Part shown: positions 1 to 10,340 of the stretch, in pieces
Layout: each line of letters starts with the position of its first letter
Numbering within the stretch: position 1 is the stretch's first letter
Assembly: GCF_039538765.1 (NCBI RefSeq)
Contig: NZ_BAABCJ010000001.1
Span: forward strand, 868,001-932,000
DNA length: 64,000 bases
Reading direction: 5' to 3'
Source of the DNA: Zhihengliuella alba
GTDB lineage: Bacteria; Actinomycetota; Actinomycetes; Actinomycetales; Micrococcaceae
The notes under the pieces: generated by a model
Seen by the model: only the letters and a program-made list of their open reading frames with translations
Databases searched by the model: none
Told to the model about the DNA's origin: nothing
Translations under genes and position numbers: made by a program

Positions 1-933
1 GCACCCACCGCTTCCCCGCGCCTCGCCGCCGGCCACGGCCTCGCCACGGTTGCGGCCGACGGAACCGTCCTCGACGTCTGGTTCCCGGCCCCGGCGCTCG
101 GCCCCCTCGACCAGGCCCAGGACCTGACCACCGAGCTCTCCGCCGCCGTCGCCGACGACGCCGACCGCGGCACCACCCAGGAGGTCGTCTCGGTCGAGGC
201 CGATCTCGACGCCGCACCGACCACCCCGGCCGATGTGTGGCTGCGCCTGCACCTGCTCTCGCACCGTCTGACCGCCCCGAACACGATCAACCTCGACGGA
301 ATCTTCGCGCACCTCGCGAACGTGGTGTGGACCAGCTTCGGCCCCTGCCAGGTCCAGGGCTTCGAGACCACCCGCCTGAAGCTGCGCCGCCGCGGACCGG
401 TGACGGTCTACGGCGTGGACAAGTTCCCGCGCATGGTCGACTACGTCGTCCCCGCGGGGGTGCGCATCGCCGACGCCGACCGCGTCCGCCTGGGAGCCCA
501 TCTGGCGGAGGGCACCACCGTCATGCACGAGGGCTTCGTGAACTTCAACGCCGGCACGCTCGGCACCTCCATGGTCGAGGGGCGCATCTCGGCCTCCGTC
601 GTGGTGGGCGACGGGTCCGACGTCGGCGGCGGCGCCTCGATCATGGGGACCCTCTCCGGCGGGGGCAAGGAGAAGATCGTCATCGGCGAACGCGTGCTGC
701 TCGGCGCCAACGCCGGCGTGGGCATCTCCATCGGCGACGACTGCGTGGTCGAGGCGGGCCTCTACGTCACCGCCGGCACCCGCGTGGCCGTCGACGGCCG
801 GGTGGTCAAGGCACTGGAGCTCTCCGGCGTCCCGAACCTCCTCTTCCGCCGCAACTCGACCACGGGCGCCGTCGAGGCGCTCGCCCGCGCCGGGCAGACC
901 GTGGAGCTGAACTCCGCCCTCCACGCCAACTGA
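1..933 (+). CDS. dapD: Tetrahydrodipicolinate N-succinyltransferase, 5' end missing
   Basis: Transfers succinyl from succinyl-CoA to tetrahydrodipicolinate in the succinylase branch of diaminopimelate and lysine synthesis (cytoplasm). The frame is open from base 1, so the start lies outside the window; about 310 residues are visible, close to full actinobacterial length. The C-terminal half reads as a left-handed beta-helix of hexapeptide repeats (for example GTSMVEGRIS, VVVGDGSDVGGGASIMG, IVIGERVLLGANAGVG), the fold of this transferase. dapC, which uses the product of this enzyme, lies 3 kb away on the other strand. Identification is firm; only the N-terminus is unseen. Confidence 0.93.
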   Translation, partial: APTASPRLAAGHGLATVAADGTVLDVWFPAPALGPLDQAQDLTTELSAAVADDADRGTTQEVVSVEADLDAAPTTPADVWLRLHLLSHRLTAPNTINLDGIFAHLANVVWTSFGPCQVQGFETTRLKLRRRGPVTVYGVDKFPRMVDYVVPAGVRIADADRVRLGAHLAEGTTVMHEGFVNFNAGTLGTSMVEGRISASVVVGDGSDVGGGASIMGTLSGGGKEKIVIGERVLLGANAGVGISIGDDCVVEAGLYVTAGTRVAVDGRVVKALELSGVPNLLFRRNSTTGAVEALARAGQTVELNSALHAN

Positions 934-967
934 CCGCGCTCGCGGCACTGACGTCATCCGGACCACG

Positions 968-1873
968 GTGAAGAACCGACGACGGCGGCGCTGGGGATCC
1001 TGCCTGACAGTGATCCTCGGCGTCGCCGTTCTCGTCGCCGGCGTGGTGGCCGCCGTCAACTGGGCCACGGACTCGCGGCAGTTCGTCCGCGAGCGCTGCA
1101 CCGCCGTGGTACCGGATCCGGAGCGGCCCGGTGAGATGCTCAACCAGTCGCTCGCGCCGGACCAGGCCGCCAACGCGGCCCTGGTGGCCGGGACGTCCGT
1201 CCGCCGCGGGATGCAGGCCCGGGCCGCCACGATCGGCCTGGCCACGGCCATGCAGGAGTCCAAGCTGCGCAACATCGACTACGGCGACGAGGCCGGCCCC
1301 GACTCGCGCGGTCTGTTCCAGCAGCGGCCGTCCCAGGGCTGGGGCACGCAGGCGCAGGTCATGGACCCGGTCTACGCGGCGAACCGGTTCTTCCAGGAGC
1401 TCGCGACGTTCGACTACGCCTCGATGCGCGTGACCCAGGCCGCGCAGAGGGTCCAGCGCAGCGCCTTCCCGGAGGCGTACGCGCAGCACGAGCCGATGGC
1501 CCGGGCCTTCGCCTCCGCCCTGACGGGGCACTCCCCCGGCGCGTTGACCTGCACGCTCCGGCCGGCCGAGGGCGCCGGGGACGCACAGGCCGTCGCCGGC
1601 GCCCTCGACGCCCACCTGGGCCTGGCCGCGACGGCCGAGCCCGGCCGCGTCGTGGTGCCCGCCACCGGGCGCGAGGCGTGGGTCGTCGCCCACTGGGCGG
1701 TGGCACAGGCCGCGGCCGAGCACATCGTGGCCGTGCAGGCGGACGGCCGCGTCTGGGAGCGGGCGACCGGCCAGTGGGTCGCGGTTGGCGATGCCGGTTC
1801 CACGGCGGTGGCCGGCCGCGCGCCCGAGGCGCCCGCCGACGCCGTCGTCATCACGCTCGCCACCGACGACTGA
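968..1873 (+). CDS. Membrane-anchored lytic-transglycosylase-like protein
   Basis: 301 residues with a basic N-terminus (KNRRRRRW) and one membrane segment at about residues 11-30, so most of the protein should be extracytoplasmic. The segment with AMQESKLRNIDYGDEAGPDS followed by GLFQQRPSQGWGT resembles the catalytic region of lysozyme/SLT-type muramidases, with the Glu of MQESK as candidate catalytic residue. Homologues in actinobacteria are often labelled 'heavy metal transporter', which the sequence does not support. The start is GTG, 34 bases after dapD, so co-transcription with dapD is likely. Function is inferred from motif shape only. Confidence 0.6.
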   Translation: MKNRRRRRWGSCLTVILGVAVLVAGVVAAVNWATDSRQFVRERCTAVVPDPERPGEMLNQSLAPDQAANAALVAGTSVRRGMQARAATIGLATAMQESKLRNIDYGDEAGPDSRGLFQQRPSQGWGTQAQVMDPVYAANRFFQELATFDYASMRVTQAAQRVQRSAFPEAYAQHEPMARAFASALTGHSPGALTCTLRPAEGAGDAQAVAGALDAHLGLAATAEPGRVVVPATGREAWVVAHWAVAQAAAEHIVAVQADGRVWERATGQWVAVGDAGSTAVAGRAPEAPADAVVITLATDD

Positions 1874-1898
1874 CGCGGGCGCCCGCCACCGGACGCAC

Positions 1899-1932
1899 GA
1901 GAGCCGCGACCCGGTGCGGGGTCGCGGCTCTC
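1899..1932. terminator. Bidirectional hairpin terminator
   Basis: Perfect 14-bp stem (GAGAGCCGCGACCC and its complement) around a 6-base loop. It sits between two converging genes, the muramidase-like gene and gltA, and could stop transcription from both sides. There is no strong T-tract. Confidence 0.8.
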
Positions 1933-1975
1933 TGCACTCCACCCGGCGGCCGGGGATCCGGCCGCCGGGCTCGTG

Positions 1976-3259
1976 TCAGCGGGTGGGGAACTGGCGCTCC
2001 GGCTCGCCCGTGTAGATCTGCCGGGGGCGGCCGATCTTGAGCTTGGGGTCCTGCATCATCTCGCGCCACTGGGCGATCCAGCCCGGCAGGCGGCCGATGG
2101 CGAAGAGCACCGTGAACATCTGCTCCGGGAAGCCCATCGCCTTGTAGATGAGGCCGGTGTAGAAGTCGACATTCGGGTACAGCTTGCGCTCGATGAAGTA
2201 CTCGTCGGCGAGGGCCTTCTCCTCGAGGCGCATGGCGATGTCGAGGAGCTCGTCGTTGCCGCCGAGCTTGCCCAGGATGTCGTGCGCGGTCTGCTTGATG
2301 ATCTTCGCGCGCGGGTCGTAGTTCTTGTAGACACGGTGCCCGAAGCCCATGAGCCGGACGCCGTCCTCCTTGTTCTTGACCTTCTCCATGAAGTCCTCCG
2401 GCGAGATGCCGTCGGCCTGGATGCGGCGCAGCATCTTCAGCACGGCCTCGTTGGCGCCGCCGTGGGCGGGGCCGAAGAGGGCGTTGATGCCGGCGGAGAC
2501 GGAGGCGAAGAGGTTGGCGTTCGAGGAGCCGACCAGGCGGACGGTCGACGTCGAGCAGTTCTGCTCGTGGTCCGCGTGCAGGATCAGCAGCAGGTCGAGG
2601 GCCCGGACCAGCTCCGGGTCCATGTCGTACGGCTCGGCGGCGATGCCGAAGGTGAGCCGCATGAAGTTCTCGACCAGGTTGTGCGAGTTGTCCGGGTACA
2701 GCAGCGCCTGGCCAATCGACTTCTTGTAGGCGTAGGCGGCGATCACCGGGACCTTGGCCAGCAGGCGGGTCGTGGAGAGCTCCACCTGCTCGTCGTCGAA
2801 CGGATCCAGGGAATCCTGGTACCAGGTCGAGAGCGCGGACACGGCGGAGGAGAGGACGGGCATCGGATGCGCGTCGCGGGGGAAGCTGCCGAAGAAGCCC
2901 TTGAGCTCCTCGTGGAGGAGGGTGTGGCGGCGGATCCGGTGGTCGAACTCCTCCAGCTGGGCCGGAGTCGGGAGCTCGCCGTAGATCAGGAGGTAGGAGG
3001 TCTCCAGGAAGCTGGAGTTCTGGGCCAGCTGGTCGATTGGATACCCGCGGTAGCGCAGGATGCCGGCGTCGCCGTCGATGTAGGTGATGGCCGACTTGGT
3101 GGCGGCCGTGTTCATGAAGCCCGGGTCGTAGGTGACGTTCCCGGTGGTCTTCAGCAGTGGTGCGATGTCGAAGCCGGCATTGCCCTCGACCGCCGGGACG
3201 ACCGGCAGCTCGAGCTCTGCGCCATCGAACGCCAGGCGTGCGGAATTCTGTTCCGTCAT
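1976..3259 (-). CDS. gltA: Citrate synthase
   Basis: Condenses oxaloacetate and acetyl-CoA to citrate, the entry step of the TCA cycle. At 427 residues it has the length of the type II (hexameric, GltA-type) enzyme. Catalytic residues are visible: His in FGPAHGGANEA, His in GFGHRVYKNYDPRA, and Asp in NVDFYTGLIYKAMG. ATG start with an AAGGAGAGG ribosome site directly upstream. It stands alone and ends at a strong hairpin. Upstream lie 130 non-coding bases before dapC; no operator was recognised there. Confidence 0.97.
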   Translation of the reverse strand: MTEQNSARLAFDGAELELPVVPAVEGNAGFDIAPLLKTTGNVTYDPGFMNTAATKSAITYIDGDAGILRYRGYPIDQLAQNSSFLETSYLLIYGELPTPAQLEEFDHRIRRHTLLHEELKGFFGSFPRDAHPMPVLSSAVSALSTWYQDSLDPFDDEQVELSTTRLLAKVPVIAAYAYKKSIGQALLYPDNSHNLVENFMRLTFGIAAEPYDMDPELVRALDLLLILHADHEQNCSTSTVRLVGSSNANLFASVSAGINALFGPAHGGANEAVLKMLRRIQADGISPEDFMEKVKNKEDGVRLMGFGHRVYKNYDPRAKIIKQTAHDILGKLGGNDELLDIAMRLEEKALADEYFIERKLYPNVDFYTGLIYKAMGFPEQMFTVLFAIGRLPGWIAQWREMMQDPKLKIGRPRQIYTGEPERQFPTR

Positions 3260-3392
3260 GACCTCTCCTTGGTTCGGAGTGAAGGTGGTTCGGCGTGGGC
3301 ATGGTGCCGCGCCGGCCTTAATCAGGCAACACGGTACCTGTCGGACTCACCACATTTCTAATCGGGTTATCTGTCGACCCGCCACAAAACGG

Positions 3393-4502
3393 TCAAGCGG
3401 TGGCGCCCAGTCGGCGGACGGCCGCGTCGATCCGCTCGTCCGGAGCGGTCAGCGCCAGGCGGACGTACCCCTCCCCCGCGGCGCCGTAGAAACTGCCAGG
3501 TCCGATGACGATCCCGAGGTCCGCGAGGCGTCCGACGGTGTCCCAGGTGCCCCCTCCCGCGGTCGCCCACAGGTAGAGCCCGGCCTCCGAGTGCTCGATG
3601 CGGAGGCCGAAGGACTCCAGCGCCGGCTCGAGCCGTTGGCGGCGGCCCCGGTAGAGGTCCTTCTGCGCCGCGACGTGGGCATCGTCCCCGATGGCCACGC
3701 GCATGGCCTCCTGCACGGGGAACGGCACGATCATGCCGGCGTGCTTGCGGGTGTTGACGAGGGTGGCCATCAGGTTCGGCGCGCCGGCGACGAACGACGC
3801 TCGGTAGCCGGCCAGGTTGGACTGCTTGGAGAGCGAGTAGACGCTGAGCAGGTCCGTTAGGTCGCCGCCGCTGACGGCGTCCTCCAGGATCCCGGGGACC
3901 CCGTCCTCCCACGCGCCCCAGCCGAGCTCGGCGTAGCACTCGTCGGAGGCGACGACGGCGCCGAGCCGGCGCGCGTCGTCCACGACGGCCTTGAGCTCGG
4001 CGACGCTACGGACGATGCCGGTGGGGTTCCCGGGCGAGTTGGCCCACACGAGCTTCACGCGGCGGCGGATGTCCTCGTCCAGGTCCTCCAGCGAGTCCGC
4101 GGCGACCGACTCGGCGCCGGCGAGCCGGGCACCGATGTCATAGGTCGGGTAGGCCACCACGGGGCGGACAACGACGTCGCCGGCCCCCAGCCCGAGCAAC
4201 AGCGGCAGCCACGCGACCAGCTCCTTCGAGCCGACCGTCGGCATGATGTGCTCGGGGTCAAGCCCGGGAACGCGCCGGCGGCGCGCGTACCAGTCGGCGA
4301 TCGCCTCCCGCAGGGCCGGCGTGCCGTGGGTCGTCGGGTAGCCCGGTGCGTCGGCGGCGGCCGCGAGCGCGGCCTGGACCAGCTGCGGCGTCGGATCCAC
4401 GGGCGTGCCGATGGACAGGTCCACCGTGCCGTCGGGATGCCGGGCCGCTCGCTCGCGGTAGGGCCGGAGGGATTCCCAGGGGTAGTCCGGCAGCGTCAGC
4501 AC
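3393..4502 (-). CDS. dapC: Succinyldiaminopimelate transaminase
   Basis: PLP-dependent class I/II aminotransferase of 369 residues that converts N-succinyl-2-amino-6-ketopimelate to N-succinyl-LL-diaminopimelate. Visible motifs: NSPGNPTG of the PLP-binding region and the Schiff-base lysine in YSLSKQSNLAGYR. The start is GTG, only 6 bases after the stop of the ferredoxin gene, so the two form a leftward operon; a ferredoxin-dapC pair is the standard actinobacterial arrangement and supports DapC over other family members. dapD at the left edge serves the same pathway. Confidence 0.92.
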   Translation of the reverse strand: MLTLPDYPWESLRPYRERAARHPDGTVDLSIGTPVDPTPQLVQAALAAAADAPGYPTTHGTPALREAIADWYARRRRVPGLDPEHIMPTVGSKELVAWLPLLLGLGAGDVVVRPVVAYPTYDIGARLAGAESVAADSLEDLDEDIRRRVKLVWANSPGNPTGIVRSVAELKAVVDDARRLGAVVASDECYAELGWGAWEDGVPGILEDAVSGGDLTDLLSVYSLSKQSNLAGYRASFVAGAPNLMATLVNTRKHAGMIVPFPVQEAMRVAIGDDAHVAAQKDLYRGRRQRLEPALESFGLRIEHSEAGLYLWATAGGGTWDTVGRLADLGIVIGPGSFYGAAGEGYVRLALTAPDERIDAAVRRLGATA

Positions 4503-4508
4503 GCCGGA

Positions 4509-4832
4509 TCAGTCCTGGTTCTGCGGGGGCAGCGCCGAGATGAGCGCGTGGTCCTTGCCGGTGTTGCCGAGCTTGGCGGCGCCGCCGGGCGAGCCGATCT
4601 CCTCGAAGAACTCGACGTTCGCCTTGTAGTAGTCGGCCCACTCGTCCGGGACGTCGTCCTCGTAGTAGATGGCCTCGACGGGGCACACCGGCTCGCAGGC
4701 GCCGCAGTCGACGCACTCGTCCGGGTGGATGTACAGGGAGCGCTCGCCCTCGTAGATGCAGTCGACGGGGCATTCGTCGATGCAGGCCTTGTCCTTAACG
4801 TCCACGCACGGCTGGGCGATGATGTAGGTCAC
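4509..4832 (-). CDS. fdxA: Seven-iron ferredoxin (3Fe-4S / 4Fe-4S)
   Basis: Small cytoplasmic electron carrier, 107 residues, the usual length of FdxA/FdxC ferredoxins. Cysteine motifs: PCVDVKDKACIDECPVDC near the N-terminus and CVDCGACEPVCP at about residues 40-50. The frame stays open further upstream, but the GTG at 4830-4832 (encoding VTYIIAQPC) matches the family N-terminus and has AGGAAGG about 12 bases before it, so it was chosen. A TAAGCT box at 4931-4936 on the minus strand is a possible -10. First gene of the fdxA-dapC operon. Confidence 0.93.
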   Translation of the reverse strand: MTYIIAQPCVDVKDKACIDECPVDCIYEGERSLYIHPDECVDCGACEPVCPVEAIYYEDDVPDEWADYYKANVEFFEEIGSPGGAAKLGNTGKDHALISALPPQNQD

Positions 4833-4987
4833 GGAACCCGGTGCCTTCCTAACTGAGATCGAGAGCTTCTGCACGCGTGGCTCCGGGCACTCCCGAGGAG
4901 CGTCGGCTGCACGCGATGACACTGCCTCCCAGCTTAGACCTTTTCCCCGGCCGCCGAGCAGCGGCCGTCTCGAGGCTCACATGGCGT

Positions 4988-4993
4988 TAAACT
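4988..4993 (+). promoter_or_regulatory. Putative -10 box, leaderless start
   Basis: TAAACT followed by exactly six bases and then ATG at 5000; no ribosome site is present. Fits a transcript starting at or near the A of ATG. Confidence 0.5.
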
Positions 4994-4999
4994 CGTGAC

Positions 5000-5245
5000 A
5001 TGCAGATCCGTTCATTACGCGACGTTGCCGTGGGTGAACGGCTGGTGGTGCGCTACCGGCTCGCGGAGCCGGGGACGGACGGCTCGACTCTCTCCGACGC
5101 CCTGGGCACCTGCCGGGGCGTCGACGAGGGCGGGCCCGAGGGACCCGTGATCAGGATCGAGACCCGCCACGGGGTCGTCGCGGTCCCGCTCGCCGCGGTC
5201 ACACACGCCAAGCGGGTCCCCCCTCCCCCGCCGCGCCGGCGCTGA
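5000..5245 (+). CDS. Stand-alone SH3-like domain protein (Rv0428c N-domain type)
   Basis: 81 residues. The pattern VGERLVVRYRL, then a 'DALGTC' turn, then VIRIETRHGVVAVPLAAVTHAKRVPP resembles the small beta-barrel domain that precedes the GNAT domain in actinobacterial Rv0428c-like acetyltransferases. Here the protein stops right after that domain with a Pro/Arg tail and no acetyltransferase domain follows in any frame. ATG start without ribosome site but with a well-placed -10 box. It lies between the divergent fdxA-dapC operon and an ArsR-like gene. The family link is from memory of the motif and is moderately sure; the function is unknown. Confidence 0.6.
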   Translation: MQIRSLRDVAVGERLVVRYRLAEPGTDGSTLSDALGTCRGVDEGGPEGPVIRIETRHGVVAVPLAAVTHAKRVPPPPPRRR

Positions 5246-5307
5246 CGCCGGCAGCACCTGCCCCGCCGTGCGGTTTGAGAAGACCAATCACTGCCCGCTT
5301 CCTCCCG

Positions 5308-5313
5308 TATGCT
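5308..5313 (+). promoter_or_regulatory. Putative -10 box, leaderless start
   Basis: TATGCT followed by seven bases and ATG at 5321, with no ribosome site between them. Confidence 0.5.
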
Positions 5314-5320
5314 TGACGGC

Positions 5321-5827
5321 ATGTCTTCCGCCAAGGGAACCGATGAGGAGATGCAGGCCCGCGCCCGCGCCCTGAGCTCACCCCTGCGCCTGCGCATCCT
5401 TCGGCTGTGCCTGCACAAGGCGCGCACCAACAAGGAGATCGCCGACCTGCTGGACGTCAACCCGGCGACCTCCCTGCACCACGTGCGCACCCTGCTGGCC
5501 AACGGCTTCCTCGAGGCGGAGGAGCCCCGCCGCGGCAAGCGGGGGGCCAAGGAGGTCCCCTACCGTGCGACCCGGATGTCCTGGGGCACCAAGATCCCGG
5601 ACGCCGCCCCCGTCCTGGTGGACACGTTCCTCCAGGAGATCGAGGGCCTGACGCCGGACGAGATCCAGATCATGCGCATCGGCTTGAAGCTCAGCCCGGA
5701 GAACCAGCGCGAGCTGATCGAGAAGATCACCGCCCTCGTCTCCGACTACGCGCTGCGCCAGCCGGACGAGGACGGCGTGGCGACGTCGTTGTTCATCGCC
5801 CACCACCTGGACCAGACGGCGGGCTGA
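5321..5827 (+). CDS. ArsR-like winged-helix transcriptional regulator
   Basis: 168 residues. An N-terminal winged helix-turn-helix spans about residues 10-75 (ALSSPLRLRILRLCLHKART, then NKEIADLLDVNPATSLHHVR as the recognition-helix region), followed by an acidic helical C-terminal part that probably dimerises. No metal-binding cysteine cluster is visible, so the effector is unknown. Start ATG at 5321 is preferred because a TATGCT box lies seven bases before it. It converges with the membrane-protein gene on the other strand with a gap of six bases. Confidence 0.82.
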   Translation: MSSAKGTDEEMQARARALSSPLRLRILRLCLHKARTNKEIADLLDVNPATSLHHVRTLLANGFLEAEEPRRGKRGAKEVPYRATRMSWGTKIPDAAPVLVDTFLQEIEGLTPDEIQIMRIGLKLSPENQRELIEKITALVSDYALRQPDEDGVATSLFIAHHLDQTAG

Positions 5828-5833
5828 CCCGCC

Positions 5834-6289
5834 CTACCGGGCGCCGCCGCGCAGCGCCCGCGCCGCGATGAGCAGCGCCGCCACCGTGGAGGCCACCAGC
5901 CCGTAGACCCACAGGGCGCCGGCCAGCGCGGGTCCGGGCATGGCGTGGTGCTGCGCCCAGGAGACGATGAACCAGTTGTCCGTGTCGAAGGTGACCAGGG
6001 CGACCACCCCGTAGGTGAGCGCGCCCGTGAGCGCGGCCGCCCACAGCCGGCCGGAGTACGTCGCCGCCACCACCGCCGCCGCGCCGGCCAGGACCAGCGC
6101 TGCCACGGCGCCCCACGGGACGGGCAGGTCCTGGACGTAGAGGATCTGGGCGTGCAGGAGGGTCCCCAGGACGGCAGCGAGGAGCGCCGCGATCACCGAG
6201 CAGACGATCGCCGAGACGGTGCCGGCCAGGCGTTGCCCGCCGGGCCGGGCGGTCGCCGGTTCGGATCCGTCGGTGTGCAGTGCGGACAT
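5834..6289 (-). CDS. Small integral membrane protein (DUF6113-like)
   Basis: 151 residues with four predicted membrane helices (about residues 25-47, 58-80, 84-105 and 121-145) and a short hydrophilic N-terminus. The position between typA and the fdxA-dapC pair matches that of the Rv1171/DUF6113 membrane protein of other actinobacteria, where it usually lies next to mshB; mshB is not present here. The first codons lie just downstream of an 18-bp triplicate repeat. Function is unknown; the family name is inferred from size, topology and position. Confidence 0.6.
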   Translation of the reverse strand: MSALHTDGSEPATARPGGQRLAGTVSAIVCSVIAALLAAVLGTLLHAQILYVQDLPVPWGAVAALVLAGAAAVVAATYSGRLWAAALTGALTYGVVALVTFDTDNWFIVSWAQHHAMPGPALAGALWVYGLVASTVAALLIAARALRGGAR

Positions 6290-6327
6290 GGGGGTCCTCC
6301 GGTCGTGTCGGGCCGTTGTGCCGGGCT

Positions 6328-6381
6328 GGTGTGCAGTGACTCCGTGGTGTGCAGTGACTCCGTGGTGTGCAGTGATTCCGT
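6328..6381. repeat. 18-bp tandem repeat, three copies
   Basis: Unit GGTGTGCAGTGACTCCGT; copies one and two are identical, copy three has one change (GATTCC). The core GGTGTGCAGTG also appears once inside the start of the neighbouring membrane-protein gene (about 6270-6280). It lies in the 5' leader of that gene. Confidence 0.9.
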
Positions 6382-6543
6382 GCCGTGGTTCGACGAGATT
6401 CTACGCCGTCGTTCGAGTCCTCCACCGCTCCCGCGGCCCACGGGCGACACCCCGCCGCCGCGGGTGCGGCGACGGGGCGTCGGCGGTGCAGCGCGGCGGG
6501 GCCGCCCGGCGTCGTGCTCCGACGACGGCGGACGGCCCCGCGG

Positions 6544-6562
6544 GCCCTCCCTGCGGGAGGGC
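6544..6562 (-). terminator. Hairpin downstream of typA
   Basis: 8-bp stem GCCCTCCC / GGGAGGGC with a 3-base loop, starting 5 bases after the typA stop on the minus strand. No clear U-tract. Confidence 0.6.
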
Positions 6563-6567
6563 GCGGA

Positions 6568-8475
<1,908 letters not shown>

Positions 8476-8643
8476 GCGTAGAAGACTCGCTTAAAATAGA
8501 GGGAGCGGGCGCGCGGAGGGCCCAGACATCTCCATTCTAGTCGAAAGTTGCACGACGGCGGCGCGCCCCGTGCCATTCGGCACGTTCCGGCGCCCCGCCG
8601 TCGTCCTGTTCGCCCTGCTCAGACCCGGATTCCCGGGCGTCCG

Positions 8644-10338
8644 TCAGCCCTGGGCGAGCAGCTCCCGACGCGCCTCGCGGCGCTCGCGCTGCTCCGCCGG
8701 CTCCGGGACCGGGGCGGCCGCGAGCAGGCGCCGGGTGTAGTCGTTCTGCGGGTGGTGCAGGACGTAGTTGGTGCTCCCCCGCTCCACGGCGTGGCCGTCC
8801 TTCATGACGACGACGTGGTCGGCCAGCATGTCGACCACGGCGAGGTCGTGGCTCACGAAGAGGCACGCGAACTCGTACTGCGCCTGGAGCTCCTTGATCA
8901 TCTCTAGCACCGCCGCCTGGACGGAGACGTCGAGGGCCGACGTCGGCTCGTCCGCGATCAGCAGCTCGGGCTGCAGCGTCAGCGCGCGGGCGATGGAGAC
9001 GCGCTGGCGCTGGCCGCCGGAGAGCTCGTGCGGGTAGCGGTTGACCACGTCGCGCGGGAGGCGGACCGCGTCGAGGAGCTCCTGGGCGCGCTCCATCCTG
9101 CTCTTCCGGTCCCCCACCTTGTGGATCACCATCGGCTCGACGATGCAGTCGCCGATCGGGAACCGCGGGTTGAGCGAGGCCGCCGGGTCCTGGAAGACCA
9201 CGCCGATCTTCCGGCGGACCTCCTTGGCCTCCCGGGGACGCAGCTGGGCGAGGTCGCGGCCGCGCACGGCGAGCGTGCCGCTGGCGATCGGGAGCAGGCC
9301 GAGGACGGCCTTAGCGACCGTCGACTTGCCGGAGCCGGACTCGCCGACTACCCCGAGGATCTCCTGCCGGCCCACGGAGAAGGACACGTCCTCCACGGCG
9401 CGGAACCGCTTGCCGCGCATCTCGTACTCGAGGACCAGGTCCTTGGCCTCCAGCACGAGCTCGCGGAAGGGGTCCTCGGGGGCGTCGGTGTAGGCCTCGC
9501 GCAGGTCCACCTGGCTGAGCTTGGGCACCGATTCGAGGAGCTTGCGGGTGTAGGGATGCTCCGGTCGGTTCAGGACGGCGTCCACGCTGCCGGTCTCGAC
9601 GAGCTGCCCGCGGAACATGACCGCCACGCGGTCGGCCAGGTCGGCGACCACGCCCATGTTGTGCGTGATCAGCAGGATCCCGACGTCGAGATCGTCCTTG
9701 AGCCGGCGCAGCAGGTCCAGGATGTCCGCCTGGACCGTCACGTCGAGGGCCGTCGTCGGCTCGTCGGCGATGATCACCTCGGGGTCGCAGGAGATCGCGA
9801 TCGCGATGACGATGCGCTGGCGCTGCCCGCCCGAGAACTGGTGCGGGTACTGCTTGATCCGCCGCTCCGGATCGGGGATGCCGACGAGCTGCAGGAGCTC
9901 GACCGCCCGCGCCGTGGCGTCCTGGCCGTAGGCGATGTCGTGCAGCTCCAGTGCCTCGGTCATCTGCCGCTCGATGGTCAGGACCGGGTTGAGCGCGGTC
10001 ATGGGCTCCTGGAAGATCATCGCGATCTTCGTGGCGCGCATCCGGCGCACCTTCTCGGAGTCCAGTCCGACGACGTTGACGCCGCCCACGCGCGCCTCGC
10101 CGGTGACGGACGCGTTCTCCGGGAGCAGGCCCATAGCCGCCGTCGAGGTGACGGACTTGCCGGATCCGGACTCGCCGACGAGGGCGACGACCTCGCCGCG
10201 GGCCACCTCGAGGGTGAGTCCCTTGACGGCGTGGACGCCTCCGAACTCGGTGGTGAACCGGACGTCCAGATCGGTGAAGCCGAGGGCGGCGTCGCCGCGC
10301 CGCTCATGGCCGGTTCCGGGTGAGGGGTTGCTGTTCAT
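8644..10338 (-). CDS. Peptide ABC transporter, double ATP-binding protein (DppD-DppF type)
   Basis: 564 residues with two complete ABC cassettes in one chain. Cassette 1: Walker A GESGSGKS (about residue 55), signature FSGGQRQRI, Walker B VIIADEPTTALD. Cassette 2: Walker A GESGSGKST, signature LSGGQRQRV, Walker B LLIADEPTSALD. Together they energise the two permeases encoded just upstream. The ATG at 10336-10338 is 2 bases past the stop of the preceding permease gene; the frame runs on upstream but that part overlaps the permease gene in another frame and is not coding. Last gene of the four-gene importer operon. Confidence 0.93.
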   Translation of the reverse strand: MNSNPSPGTGHERRGDAALGFTDLDVRFTTEFGGVHAVKGLTLEVARGEVVALVGESGSGKSVTSTAAMGLLPENASVTGEARVGGVNVVGLDSEKVRRMRATKIAMIFQEPMTALNPVLTIERQMTEALELHDIAYGQDATARAVELLQLVGIPDPERRIKQYPHQFSGGQRQRIVIAIAISCDPEVIIADEPTTALDVTVQADILDLLRRLKDDLDVGILLITHNMGVVADLADRVAVMFRGQLVETGSVDAVLNRPEHPYTRKLLESVPKLSQVDLREAYTDAPEDPFRELVLEAKDLVLEYEMRGKRFRAVEDVSFSVGRQEILGVVGESGSGKSTVAKAVLGLLPIASGTLAVRGRDLAQLRPREAKEVRRKIGVVFQDPAASLNPRFPIGDCIVEPMVIHKVGDRKSRMERAQELLDAVRLPRDVVNRYPHELSGGQRQRVSIARALTLQPELLIADEPTSALDVSVQAAVLEMIKELQAQYEFACLFVSHDLAVVDMLADHVVVMKDGHAVERGSTNYVLHHPQNDYTRRLLAAAPVPEPAEQRERREARRELLAQG

Positions 10339-10340
10339 GG

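Larger units (their letters stand above)
6290..6567. other. Non-coding interval between typA and the DUF6113-like gene
   Basis: 278 bases with no convincing gene on either strand. It holds the leader of the leftward membrane-protein gene (with a TAGAAT box on the minus strand near 6395-6410), three 18-bp repeats, and the hairpin downstream of typA. In related genomes mshB is expected in this position. Confidence 0.5.

Noticed and set aside
968..1873. Common label 'heavy metal transporter' for this gene family
   Set aside because: Only one membrane helix, no metal-binding motif, and a muramidase-like core instead.
6328..6381. 18-bp repeats as replication iterons
   Set aside because: Only three copies, no AT-rich unwinding region and no replication gene nearby.
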